Made by a program: the position numbers and the translations under genes | The notes under the pieces: generated by a model | Told to the model about the DNA's origin: nothing | Database searches by the model: none | What the model saw: only the letters and a program-made list of their open reading frames with translations | In this document: piece after piece, positions 23,346 through 36,300 of the stretch | Numbering within the stretch: the stretch's first letter is position 1 | How the letters are laid out: the number at the start of each line of letters is the position of its first letter | Assembly: GCA_903813345.2 (NCBI GenBank) | Contig: CAIIXF020000011.1 | Coordinates: 20,317,754-20,381,753, forward strand | Origin: Owenia fusiformis | Taxonomy: Eukaryota; Annelida; Polychaeta; Sabellida; Oweniidae | Direction of reading: 5' to 3' | DNA: 64,000 bases

Positions 23346-23734
23346 ATTAATCATCTCAATTCATAAGGCCTTTCTCTCATCTGCCAATGGTGTCACATAT
23401 GAACTGAAAATGATGAATTTGAGGCGACATATTTTGCGATTATTTGCTACTTATTACTGTAGTTTTAATAAAACATTCATTCTTTTATAACAATACCACA
23501 TTCCATTAGCATGGCCAATATTTATTTAATTTAATTTATTCATATTCCCATACATTATGTACAATACCAATCTGAAGTTCATTATCAAGTATAAATAATC
23601 AACACTTCCAAAAATGGACAGACAGCATTATCAGGACAGATGCCCTTAACAATGTGTAGCCTTGTGTGTGTTGTAGAAGGTATTTGTTGAAATTCTCTAG
23701 ATTGGCAATTATTGTATCGCTCAGTTAAATAGGC

Positions 23735-23872
23735 TTAGCCTGGGGGGCCCCCATAACCAATAGAAATAGAACCAGTAGATAGAAGAAGCATAGAGATTTA
23801 AAATGCTTTTTATTTGAAGCTTCTAGCTCAATTTTGAAAGAAGTTACATCAATTTTTGTAAAATTCAAAACA
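23735..23872. repeat. Half-copy of the fold-back family at 45708-46635
   Basis: ATAGGCTTAGCCTGG, CCCCCATAACCAATAG, ATGCTTTTTATTTGAAGCTT and CTAGCTCAATTTTGAA match the right arm of the later element (46296-46475) in order. Only one arm is present, immediately before the large inverted repeat that starts near 23878. Confidence 0.6.
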
Positions 23873-26675
23873 ATGCCCATACTCAAGGGGCGAGGAGGAA
23901 AATTCTCAATAAATGGTGTATAGTTGGTTTGGCAGCATTTTCAGATAGGGGAGAGTCTTGGATGAAACTTCCACCTAGGTGATAGCTTCACAGAGTGGTA
24001 GGAAGTTCTTTTTTTTGAGGAGTTAGCCCCCCACCCCCAAAAAACACCCCACCCTGGGGAAAAAATTGTTCACACTAAATAACCTTAGATATTTTGATGT
24101 TTGTAAGTGGCATACATAGATATTATATATATGAATCACTTGCAGTATAATTGATGCTGATAACTCCTAAAGAATTTGAAAATTAGTACAAAGTATGTAC
24201 CCCAGGGGGCAAATTCGTGACTCATTTTCTTACTATTTTGATTCTAACTTTTCAATTAGACACTGTAAGAGGTTAAAAGAATTCATGTGGAGTGCCCAAT
24301 AGCAGGGTTAGTAACTCTGAAAGATGCAAAGCCATGGAAGAGGTAGGAGCTGAGAAAAAAATTGTTGATTTTTCGAAAAATTTGACATTTTTGACAGCTG
24401 GATTTTGTGTATGACTATAGCTGACCCTTATAATTTCTAGATCCATCCCTCTATGATGATATTTATGGTTTAATAGTGTGGAACTAAGATGTGAAACATA
24501 ATTTAGATGAGTTTTAAATAAGTTAAAGGTTTTAAACAAGTCCAAAATTTGAAAAATTGTAAATATAAGGTTTCAAATTTACGATTTTCAGGTATAGCCA
24601 TGGCGGACCCCGATAGTTTCTAGATCCATCCCTCTATGATGATATTTATGGTTTTATAGTGTGGAACTAAGATGTAAAACATAATTTAGATGGGTTTTAA
24701 GGAAGTTAAAGGTTTTAAACAAGTCCAAAATTTGAAAAATTGTAAATATAAGGTTTTAAATTTACGAATTCCAGGTATAGCCATGGCTGACCCCTATAGG
24801 GTCTAGATCCATCCCTCTATGATGATATTTATGGTTTTATAGTGTGGAACTAAGATGTAAACATAGTTTAGATGGGTTTTAAGGAAGTTAAAGGTTTTAA
24901 ACAAGTCCAAAATTTGAAATATTGTAAATATAAGGTTTCAAATTTACAAATTCCGGGTATAGCCATGGCTGACCCCTATAGTTTCTAGATCCATCCCTCT
25001 TTGGTGATATTTATGGTTTTGTAGTATGGAACAAAAGATGTAGAACATAATTTAGATGGGTTTTAAGGAAGTTCAAGATTTTAAACAAGTCCAAAATTTG
25101 AAAAATTTTAAATATAGGGTTTCAAATTTACGAATTATAGGTACAGCCATGGATGACCCTTATGGTGTTTTCATCCATACCTCTATGATGAAACATATAT
25201 TTTTTGAGTGTGAAACTAAGAAATAAAACATACCGAAGATGAGTTTTAAGGAAGTTTAAGAATTTTAACAAGTGCAATGTTTGAAAAATTGAGAAATATC
25301 AAAGGAGCATGGAAAGTATTGCAACATATTTCAGACAGTCATATGTTAGATTTTGTCTGTTTCCTGAGGATTTAAGCAGGTGCATATGATAGGCCATTGC
25401 ATTACCTACAGGAAAAGAACTCTTAGAGATGATAAAATAGTTTGGACTTTGAGACAGCGAAGGTGCAAACAATCCACCCACATGTTTTTTCGGAAATGTT
25501 GATTTTCAAGCCCTTTCACCCCTGCTTTTTAAATTTTTGTTGCATCAATATGTTGCGTTTTGAGACATAGTTAACCCATAAAAAGGAATAATAAATTTCT
25601 TTTAGATAAAGCAGAAAACAATATTTTCCTGTTATTTTCCCATAGGGAAAACTCATGTGCTCCATTACTTTCAGCTTAATTTTGGTCACCCATATTTGAT
25701 ATCTTTTAAACCCCTGATGGAATGCATTATTTCTTTAAAGGGGTTAACTGTGTGTCAAAACACAACATATTGATGCATGTGGGTGGGTTGTTTGCACCCT
25801 GTCTCAAATAGAAATTATTTTATCATCTCTATGAGTGCTTTTCCTGGAGGAAATGCATTGGCCTAACATATGCACCTCCTCAAATCCTCAGAAAATAGCA
25901 AAAATCCAACATGTGACTGTCCTAAATCTGTTGCGATACTTTCAGTCCTCCTTTACGATTTCAGGTATTGCCTTGGATGTCTCTCTTTTTGAATGTATGA
26001 CTTTTTAGCTTAGAAATTAGATGTTGAAAATATTGTGGTCAGGTTTGATCCATGTTACAAGTATTGTTAAAAGAAAAATCATTAGAGTTGAGGACCTTAC
26101 CCTAGAGCTATAGAGTTCCTAATGGGGTGAGAGGTTAATAAATCCCCCCCCCCCTAAAGTGTAACTGCTCTTAGGGATATCATATACAGTGTGATTGATT
26201 AAATGGATTATAACTAATTAATTATTATTTGATGATATTTATTATGTGATATAGCATTTTTACTTTTTCACATCAACATGTTCGATGTAATGTTCTACAT
26301 TGTCAAAATACATAAAGACATGGTTAATTAAAAGAAACATGATTTCTCTATATTTTGTTATGCCCATACTGTAATTAAGCAATGATCATCTCCTAATACA
26401 AGATATTATTATAAATTATCAAATCATAATCACTACACTCCCAATAAAACAACTTGTCATCAGGCAACAGTAATTATTTGGGAAAATAAGGATTATAAGG
26501 ATCATACCCCGCTGGGCCTAGAAACTCCCGTTAGTGCAATGAGATTAGGAACTCCAGGGTAAAAGGGTCTTGTCACACTAAAATCTTCATGTAGATCAAA
26601 AAATTATATATGGTGATATATATGATCAATATGTTTCAAACAAACAGACATTGTAGAAAATGTTTACATACTGAC

Positions 26676-26742
26676 CAGGGGCGGATCTGGGAACCAACAA
26701 GGGGGGGGCCCAAATTTCAGGTCAGAGAAAAAAACGTCCGCG
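26676..26742. mobile_element. GGCGGATC-family MITE, left end only
   Basis: Nearly identical to 28-110: GGGGCGGATCTGGGAACCAA, then a G run, CCCAAATTTCAGGTCAGAG and AACGTCCGCG. Similarity stops abruptly at 26742, so this is a truncated copy or a deletion product. Confidence 0.7.
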
Positions 26743-27581
26743 ATTGTGCTGCTTTATTAAATTTCTTTGTAATCTTTGAAAATTTGTATTATATGACTTG
26801 GCCAAAAGGTATTCATATTTTTAGGCAATGGTGTAATTTCTTCTTTGGATTAAAGTTCAGTAGGGGAAGCATCCATTCTTCGCATTCTTTCAGAATCCTT
26901 TACTGATGGAGACTACTAGGAGTCTAATGTGAAATCTATTCTTTGGGCTTCTTTACTAGATTTGATGGAGTAGTCAAATATAGCTTTCCAAAACTCCAAA
27001 TTTCAACATATAAGTTAATCTTAATTTTCCTTTTGTCATAGCCATTGCATCGATCACGAAAGTTTTATCAATTTGTGGTATGATTTCATCGATCTCCATT
27101 TCAAACCCCTTTTTAAGTTCTGATTTTACAGATAAGATAGATGATCATTGTCAAACGAACTGTTTGTATCCATATAAGATCATAGTTTACTCACACATAG
27201 CTAGGCAACGTGTGTCCAATTCCAGCCAATTCAATACTTCATATAACTGCATTCCAATTTACCAGTACTACTCTCATAAACCCAAGGTCAATTTTAGATT
27301 CTAGAGAAAGTAATGAAAACAATAAGCTGATCAATAACATTGACTAAAAATCTATAAATAGCCTCATTGGGAATAGCATGCCAAGTGCTTGAATTTATGT
27401 GGATTACTCATTTGGTAGACACCTTTATCAAATCTTAAAGTGTTGTTGATTTTCAAGTTGTACAAGCAAAGTGTCATGGGTGCTTTCTTTTCCTGACATA
27501 GTATTAACATTGTGGTAGAAATTATCAAATGCACCTAGTACAGTAGTTTTAGTTCATCATCTTGTATAAATGATATATCAT

Positions 27582-28087
27582 CAGTGAAACCTGTATATCC
27601 CAACATCTGACTATTTTGAATACCTACCATTCATCCCAACACCTGACTAATCTGAACACCAACCAATCTGAGCACTTTTCCCAGTCCATTTTTTCCTGCC
27701 ATTAACTCCTATGTTTAAAAAATTGAAATCTGAACACCTCTTACTTCGAACAGTGAACACTCATATTTGAAAAATTAACCTGTCTAACTTGAACTCTTTT
27801 TACCAAATATCACATACTTCTTACAAAATTGCTCAAATATTGTCAGTTTAACACTAGATTGTTATGATATCAAAACTTTTGAATTGGATTTTGGAATGCT
27901 ATTAAGCTTTTTATGTGGTCAGTATAAATATTATTAATATTTTTCATTGAGAATGCATTCATATTTCTTCAAAATCCAGAACTTGTATTGTAGATGTAAA
28001 AACCTCAAAATTCAAATACTCCTAATAAGAATGCTTTTAGCTGCTCCATATACCAGTAGCATTCAGATTAGAGAGATTTTACTGTAG
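27582..28087. mobile_element. ACAGTAAAACCTGT-type repeat, longer copy
   Basis: Begins CAGTGAAACCTGTATATCC and ends GCATTCAGATTAGAGAGATT then TTACTGTAG. It has TCTGAACAC-type motifs inside. Shares ends with 8030-8295, 30145-30276 and 32312-32492. No coding sequence. Confidence 0.5.
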
Positions 28088-29497
28088 TTCACGACCTTTC
28101 ACTCCATCTATATGCAGCAGACTAACTGCTGCAACAGGTATATATTCTACACCTGGTCTCTGAGCTATGATATCATAGTTGATACTATTATGCTCATAAC
28201 CTTCAATTATCAGGGCTCATTCAAGGCTGTACCTGAATAACGTGAATTTGAGACCAATTTTGAGATTAATTTTTCAAATTTTGCACTTGTTTAAAACCTT
28301 GAACTTCCTTCAAACTCATCTTAGGTATATTTTACATTTTAATTAAATACTCTTAAAACTATATATTTCATCCCTGAGGTATAGATGTAAAAACCATAAG
28401 GGTCATCTTTGGCTATACCTGAAATTCATAAATTTGAAACCTAACATTTACAATTCTTCAAATTTTTTACTTGTTTAAAACCTTAAACTTCCTTAAAATT
28501 CATTTTGGATATGTTAAATCTTAGTCCCACACTCTAAAACTGTATATTTAATCATAGAGGTATGGATGTAAAAACCATAAGGGTCAGCTGTGGCTATACC
28601 TGAAATTTGTAAATTTGAAACCTTATATACACAATTTTTCAAATTTTGGACTTGTTTAAAACCTTAAACTTTCTTAAAACCCATCTAAATTGTGTATTAC
28701 ATATTAGTTCCACATGGCAAAACCATAAATATCATCATAGAGGAATGGATCTAGAAACTATCGGGGTCAGCCATGGCTATACCTGGAATATGTAAATTTG
28801 AAACCTTATATTTACAATTTTTCAAATTTTGGACTTGTTTAAAACCTTTTACTTCCTTAAAACCCATCTAAATTATGTTTTACATCTTAGTTCCACACTA
28901 TAAAACCATAAATATCATTATAGAGGGATGGACCTAGAAACTAGAGGGGTCAGCTATAGTCATACACAAAATCCAACTGTCAAAAATGTCAAATTTTTTG
29001 AAAAATCAACAATTTTTTTCTCAGCTCCTACCATTTCAATGGCTTTGCATCTTTCAGGTTTACTAACCCTGCTATTGGGCTCTTCCAATGAATTTTTTCA
29101 ACCTCTTACAGTGTCTAATTAAAAAGTTAGGATCAAAATAGTAAGAAAATGAGTCACAAATTTGCCCCCTGGGGTACACACTTTGTACTAATATTCAATT
29201 TTCTTAGGAGCAATCAGCATCAATTATACTGCAAATGATTCATATATATAATATCTATGTATGTCACTTACAAACATCAAAATATCTAAGGTTATTTACT
29301 GTGAACAATTTTTTCCCCGGGTGGGGTGTTTTTAAGGGGGTGGGGGGCTAACTCCTCAAAAAAAAAAACTTCCTACCACTCTGTGAAGCTATCACCTAGG
29401 TGGAAGTTTCATCCAAGACTCTCCCCTAACTGAAAATGCTGCCAAACCAACTATACACCATTTATTGAGAATTTTCCTCCTCGCCCCTTGAGTACCA

Positions 29498-30359
29498 TGG
29501 TTAATCATTTGATACAAGTGTGAATTTGGTCCATGTACTTTGTATGTGTAAATGTGTAGATAAAAAGAGAATGTCAAGTGTATAATGTCACAGTCACATG
29601 CAAAACAGAGTGTAATGAGGACACCCAAATCTGATCCCTCTGTTCTTCTGCATCATCAAAATAGGTGGGGATCTAAAATTTAAATAAGATATAAGGGCCC
29701 AAAACTTGTTTTATTTATTAAATTTACCATTTGTATAAGGTATAAAATTTCAACTTTTCGATGCTGAGTCTATAGAGCTTAAGAATAATGTATAGCCCCC
29801 CCCCCCCCCCCTAAAGCCGAGGTATATAATTATATGCAAGAGATATGGAAGGAGCTGCAATAAACCTCCACATCCAGTACAGCTCTTGCCATTCTATTTT
29901 CTCACAATTTCTGTTCACATTAATATTCAGATTTCAATACAACATAGCAGTAAAATCTGTCTTTGTGAACACCTATTCTTAGTGAATAGTGAACACCATT
30001 TCCCAAAAAGTGGACACATTATATGGAGAATTCAAAGATTAGTTTCAACATTTACACTCTCTATTGCTTTTAATTTCTTGGTTAATTTACTCATTTTTCA
30101 ACTTTTACATTTAAAATGTGACATCACACGTAATTACAGTAATTACAGTAAAATGGGTTATGTGGAACACTTCTATAAGTGGAACACTTTTCAGTGTGAA
30201 ATCACCAATTGACTTGAGACAAGTGAAACATGTTTTAGAGTTAGCAAAGGTGTTCCACTTACACAGGTTTTACTGTATTATTATATCTATATATTAATTG
30301 TCATCATAATAGACTGTTATAGTAGGGTCTTTCTTATCATTATCTATATGGGATTGTCA
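29498..30359. other. Intergenic, 3' flank of pyridoxal kinase gene
   Basis: Contains an 18-C run near 29797-29813, the short repeat at 30145-30276, and AT-rich sequence. TTTATT motifs near 29710 could act as polyadenylation signals on the minus strand. No gene seen. Confidence 0.4.
30145..30276. mobile_element. ACAGTAAAACCTGT-type repeat, short copy
   Basis: TACAGTAAAATGGG at the left and ACACAGGTTTTACTGTA at the right are inverted ends. The interior has GTGGAACACTT and GTGTTCCACTT, also inverted to each other. Compact, non-coding MITE-like element just past the pyridoxal kinase stop codon. Confidence 0.65.
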
Positions 30360-33300
30360 TCATAATAGTGTCGCTTTCACTGTTATGGTCGGGTCTTCAA
30401 TGTCTTTCTTACTCTGGATTAACCTAAGTTCTAAATCTGCTGGTCCTGGTTTGATATCTGGTCCAACTTTCTCTGGAAGTACATTGAATTGTTCATTACA
30501 TTCAAATTATTCATGACATTTAATTGTTCCTTATGTTTTATTAATGAAGGGGGGAGGGGGGTTCAAATCATACCGTCAAACCCCTTTGTACAAAAGTGTT
30601 ATTGTACATATGTGCCCCTTTTAATAAAGAACATTAAAGATATATGTACATACATTACAGACAGGAGGAACACACAAAGTATGTTATTCCCAGATTTCAG
30701 GTAACATTTTGATATGGTCGACATTGAACCAATATATTCAACTAAATAACACAAGTGACAATAAGCTTTTTTATCAGGAAGATTGGGAAATCATGACATT
30801 TTGCAAAACAAGCTTGTTTTCTTGCAATGTTATGAAAAATCGCATTATTGAAATTAAGTGAAATTTACCTTTTCATTCCCATCTTGCATATCCACAGATT
30901 CAGATCTAGGTTCTCAAAATATGAGCTCTATTAAACTACTTTCACCTTGATGTACATTTTCATTTTTTTGCTTGACACAAGATAATTATTTCACATAACT
31001 AAGTTACCTTGGGCGTAATTCAGGGTCCTACATAGAACACACTGCATTGTAGAAATGACTTTTTCACATGCAACCTGGAAAACAATATGTAATCCGTTGT
31101 TATAAATCCATCAGATGAAATATAGTATAAGGATTCTGTGTTTGTTATTGGCCATAAATTGCCAACATTGAACTTTTCATATGATAAAAGTCACCTTCAT
31201 ATATGTGAGGTGAATGTACATGTTAATCCCAATTACTGTATATTATATGTTATATAATGCAGAATTGGCATTTTATTAACACTTTATGACCCGCCACATT
31301 TTCTCGAGGCAAAATTCCCTTGAACAATTTGAAATTCAATGACTTTTGAGACTTTGAGTTTTCGAAGACATTTAACCAGGAAAAATATCTGGCCTTTGTT
31401 GGAATTTTAAACATCTATGACTTTGTATTTTGATTTCTCCAGAGTTTTCACTGGTTCTAGAAAGCATGTGCTTACTTACCTTAATATTGCTCTGGTTGAA
31501 ATACATATGAGCAAGTAGGAGAGACGCAAAGAGATCGCCTGTTCCAGTGAAATCAGCAGGAAGTCTAGGAATCTCCATGCGTATAGCTGCACTAGAGCCA
31601 TCTATATCAATTGAAAAACATATCAAGTGAAACAAATATGGTGAAAATGATATAATGAGGAATGAATTAAATGAATCACTTTGGTTTTAACAAACATTCA
31701 CACTTTAGAGTTATCATTAGTTGTGCAATGGGCACATCCTAGCAGAGCAACAACTGAAGCACAATTATGGTTAAATAGTATGTATAAGTGCCAAAGGGAA
31801 AAGAACAGTGTTAAAAACAGTGTTACTTTTAATTTCTGTTTGACTGACATGAGTTTCTGTGATGTAACATAAATTATAAACAAGGCATTAAAATACAGTC
31901 ACCACTTGCCACTTGTTATAGACACTGAACACCAAACACCAACCACTGAACACCAACTGTCAAACACCAACAACTGAACACCAACTGTCAAACACCAACC
32001 ACTGAACACAGTCAACAAAAAGTTGGCGACCAAAACAATATGTTACCACTTGTGGTGGTGACATGAAAAAAAATAACAGTATAAATTCTCAATATTAAAG
32101 TAGAACTATCATCAACTTACTTTTTATAGTACTGCCAAGTCCGATTAGAACTTTCTCATCGCCTAAATCAGAACTGCTTATAACTACTGTGCTGACACCT
32201 TTATTGTGTAGACATGTCATGGCATTTCTCGCCTCAGCTTCTGTGCTGATTTCTTGGCCAGTTAATATTCTGGAATAAATAAATGGAGAAAAATTAATTC
32301 CAAATTAAATATACAGTAAAACCTATATATATTGGAACATCTCTCATACTTTTCTCAATGTGAACACTTTTTCCAAAGTCCCACTTTTCAATCTGTCATA
32401 AATAACCATGTTGAAAAACTTTGAAATGTGAACACCTGGCAATCTGAACACTTTTGATCAGTTCCAGTGGCATTCAGACAGGTATTACTATGAAATATAA
32501 ATTGCTAGCATAGTATGTGTGGTATAGTGATAAGACAATTGACAATCAATTAAATGATACACATCAACATTAAAGTGCAGCTAATTGCTGTTTTGCAAAT
32601 TGTCATCATGCAATAAAAGTGTGAAATTAAACAAAGGTTACAAACAAAATTTATACTTTTTAGTTTTGAAAATAAAGCATAAATACATAAGTACATGTAA
32701 AAGCATTAAAAACAGGGAGTTTAAGCTCCATGTTTTTTGAGAGAACTTGTAGATAATTGTGTAGAAATATGCTCCTATGAGAATTTGTTCTCCCATTCAA
32801 AATATTTATTTACTTAAAATATTTACTTCCTTAAAAACAATTGAGAGGGGACATACAATTACAGGTTCCAAGTACAAGTAAATACTAGAAAGGGGAAACT
32901 TATTGCTAGAGGACTATAATTCTCTACATTGTAGCTTATGCTTAACCTCCTTTACAAGGTCACATAATCCCCATTTCAAGAAATAACAGGGAATATGAAT
33001 GGGTATTCTAGGCCGTAGATGGAACTGACTTACTCTGCTTCAAACTGGTTAGGTGTGACTATATCTGCTAGTGGTATGATCTCTTCTCTGTAGATGGGCA
33101 GGAGTTCCTGAGGGACATACTGAAACATACAATACATCGAATCACATGAAAACATTTTTACTTCTAAGGAACATTTATAATCTATCAATTACATATTAGT
33201 TCAACTAGGTGTTAATCTTGACATATGACATGTTATAAATCATGAATTAAAAACAAACTTTTAAATGCTATACTAGTATTATATAATCTCTGTAGGAAAG

Positions 33301-36300
33301 ACATCATAGATTAATTTGATTACTTAAATTGGGTATTATTGATATTACAGTTAAAGCAAAAATAGCAGGAAACTCAAGATACGATGTAAAATAAATGATA
33401 AACAAAAACCAACATTTTTTGCAACATATTTCAGCTATTGAATCTTAAACCCGAGACAAATATTAAGACTACAAGAAATATAATACTTAGTCATCAAACA
33501 AAGTCTCCCATGTCTCATGAAATTTTAGGATAGCTGATTACATAGTAAAGCCATGTAATACTTCATCTAGTCAATACTACTCAATTGTGCATTTCAACTG
33601 AGTGGTATGCTATGTTCAAAGTCTTAACTGGGTGCAGATGTATTTATAATATGGTGCAAGGATTTGTGAAAAATATACAATACGTGCAAATGTATCTATA
33701 AAGTGGTGCAAGGATTTGTGAAAAATATACAATACCTGCAAATGTAATTATAAAGTGGTACGAGGCTTTGCGAAAAATGTACAATGGGTGCAAATGTATT
33801 TAAACTTGATTAAAGAATATTTGAATTCTTAACTGTGATCAATTGTGCAGGGGAAACACTATAGTTTATTATGTTGAACTTAAGTGTAGATTTAGATAAC
33901 AATAAAGTGGTTGAAAGATATAATTAGACATGATAAAACATCAGACATGTCAGTTCGGTAGTTTCAGGGAATTGTTTTTATTAACTCCTTTCAACTATTC
34001 ATTGGTAACATTCAGGGTTCTCTTTGAGTAAAAATAAAGTATAATGGAGACAATCCAAAAATCCTAGATACCAGGTGATTCATAAAAACAAGCATAGGTA
34101 TAGATGTACAGATTTAAACACATGATATTGGTTAAACAAGACTGTATGGTTGTTGGCCAGCTATTTTGTAGAGAATCCAACTAAACACAGAATAATTACT
34201 CCAAAAAAGTAGAATCATTGCAACATATAACTTTCAATAGACTATGATCCAAACTTTTTTAATTATTTTTGAATTCATCAAAATTTAAGAAACTTAAGAT
34301 CGTGGAAGTGGTTGTGTCTCATAGAATTTTTAAAAGTGATTTTACTTGCTAGGTGAGTAGTTTTTCCTTGTCTCATATCTGCTGATATTTGTTGATGAAA
34401 CTTCATACAAAGGTGGTAAAAGTAATAAAAAGTTAAAATATGTTTTTGAGTTTTTTGAGATCAGAGTTACAGGATCCGACGCTTTGATGCTATTAGAATA
34501 TTTGTACAGGTTGTGCTAGATTGGTATTAAGGGAGGTTAAACTACAGATTTTTAAGATAACTTGTAGATGAATGTGTAAAATTTTGACCTCATGGTTGAA
34601 TGTTCCACTCACAACTGTTTTTCAGAGACCTTAAATAACAACTATATTTCTTTCACCTTTACACTCATTCAGAAATTCAAATACTCTGAAAGAGAGAACT
34701 AACCATAGTGGACCATAATTCTAATTTTTCATGTAAAAGTTCTCTTAAAAATGTGTATTAACTTCCCTACTGCTGTAAAAGGTATTTTGGCAAGTTTTCT
34801 TATTCACAGGGAAGCCTTACTCACGAGTCCTTTTTGCTGGAAGAGAAACAATAAAAAATATGGTTGTTTTCAACAAACGCTTCCCCTTTAAATTTAAGAA
34901 GATTGGATCACATATTATGCAGCGCAAAAAAGACCTATAGCCCAATAGCTATACTGGACATTCCTTGCTAAATTGTTTTAATCAAAAAAATGGAAACCCT
35001 GCATTTTCCTTATATCTTTGTCACTTTAAGGTTTTACTCCCTGATATTTCACACATTTGTACATCATTCAATTTCCTACCATCCTACCATATTTCATGAC
35101 CATCAGACTGATAGTCACAATTCTACAGCACTTTGAATAACATGCTTCAGATTTGGCCATTTGGCAAAACAGCACACTTGTCAATGACCTGAATGCATTC
35201 CTCAGCAGGTATGGCCTGAATGACACAAATGATCACACTTTTGAGGTTTGCAATTGTCCTGAGGTCATTCTCATATACTCTATCTCTGCCATATCCCCAC
35301 AGGTAGGGACATTTTAGACGATGAGTACAGGTTTCCCCACAACGCAATAGTGGCCACTGGTTCTTTAAAGTACTGTTACATTGTGACTATCAATCTGATG
35401 ATCATGAAATAAAGTAGGCTGGTAGCAAATTGAATGATGTACAAAAGCGTAAAATATCAGGGAGTTATTTTTTTAAATGACAAAGATATGAGGAAAATGG
35501 TATCAGGGTTTCGTTTTTTTTGACCACCCTGTAATTAAATTAGAGGGTTGAAAGTTTTGAAATTACAACAAAATTATGATTACTGCGAGATTATTATGTG
35601 AAGAATTCTGGCTACAATTGCGGTGGATGTAATGTTAACAAACAATATAGAAGCGTTCAGCAAACACAGAATATACAACAAATATAGAGTACAACAAATA
35701 CAGAAGAGAACAAAAATACAGAGTACAGTAAATGCTTTTATGTTCAATCAAAATAACCAAAAAATGATTTCGCTCACCATTTTTCCATGGTCTCCCATTA
35801 CTGGATCACAAACTGAAATCAATAATAATTATGATTATATGTATACACAAGTACCAAAGGAAAAAAACTAAGTGTCCACAAGTCATAAGGAAAACAAAAC
35901 CCAACTATCCCAAACCATACTCAAACATGAAAAGAAAGAATGTCTAATACTCCCCATCCATTCAAGTTCCACTTCACAATCCAGGCATTGATATTGATAT
36001 AGTTCGTCCAAACAACGTTTTTAGATCTCTTTTGAAGCTCTACTGAGAACAGGATTTACTTTTTTATTGTAACTTGGATCAACCAAACAAAGCTGGCAAT
36101 GCGAAAAATTCAAAATGATAAAACAGAGATAGATAGATACTCCTAACTATATGCATCTTGACAATCCAACAGCAAGTTTGAAACATGTAGAAAAATTTCA
36201 AAAAATGTCAACGCTATCATGTACAGTAAATTTTAAATGTCCCATGATATATTAATTATACATGTACAATGATATATTGATTGACAACTTGCTAATTCTG

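Larger units (their letters stand above)
23878..29497. mobile_element. 5.6-kb nested inverted-repeat (fold-back) structure
   Basis: Left arm 23878-about 25290 and right arm about 28190-29497 are inverted copies of each other. Markers are ACTCAAGGGGCGAGGAGGAA against TCCTCCTCGCCCCTTGAGTA at the ends, and GTACCCCAGGGGGCAAATT against AATTTGCCCCCTGGGGTAC further in. Both arms carry tandem units of about 183 bp; the left-arm CTAGATCCATCCCTCTATGA or equivalent falls near 24437, 24620, 24803, 24985 and 25170. A second inverted pair (about 25290-25485 and 25768-25960) sits inside. The centre (about 26100-28190) holds other short repeats. I recognise no protein. Large fold-back DNA transposons are the closest known type. 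Confidence 0.8.

Noticed and set aside
30658-30702. Small plus-strand exon (CATTACAG ... TTTCAG|GTAACA)
   Set aside because: Splice-like borders, but it lies antisense within a PDXK intron, is very short and matches no protein.
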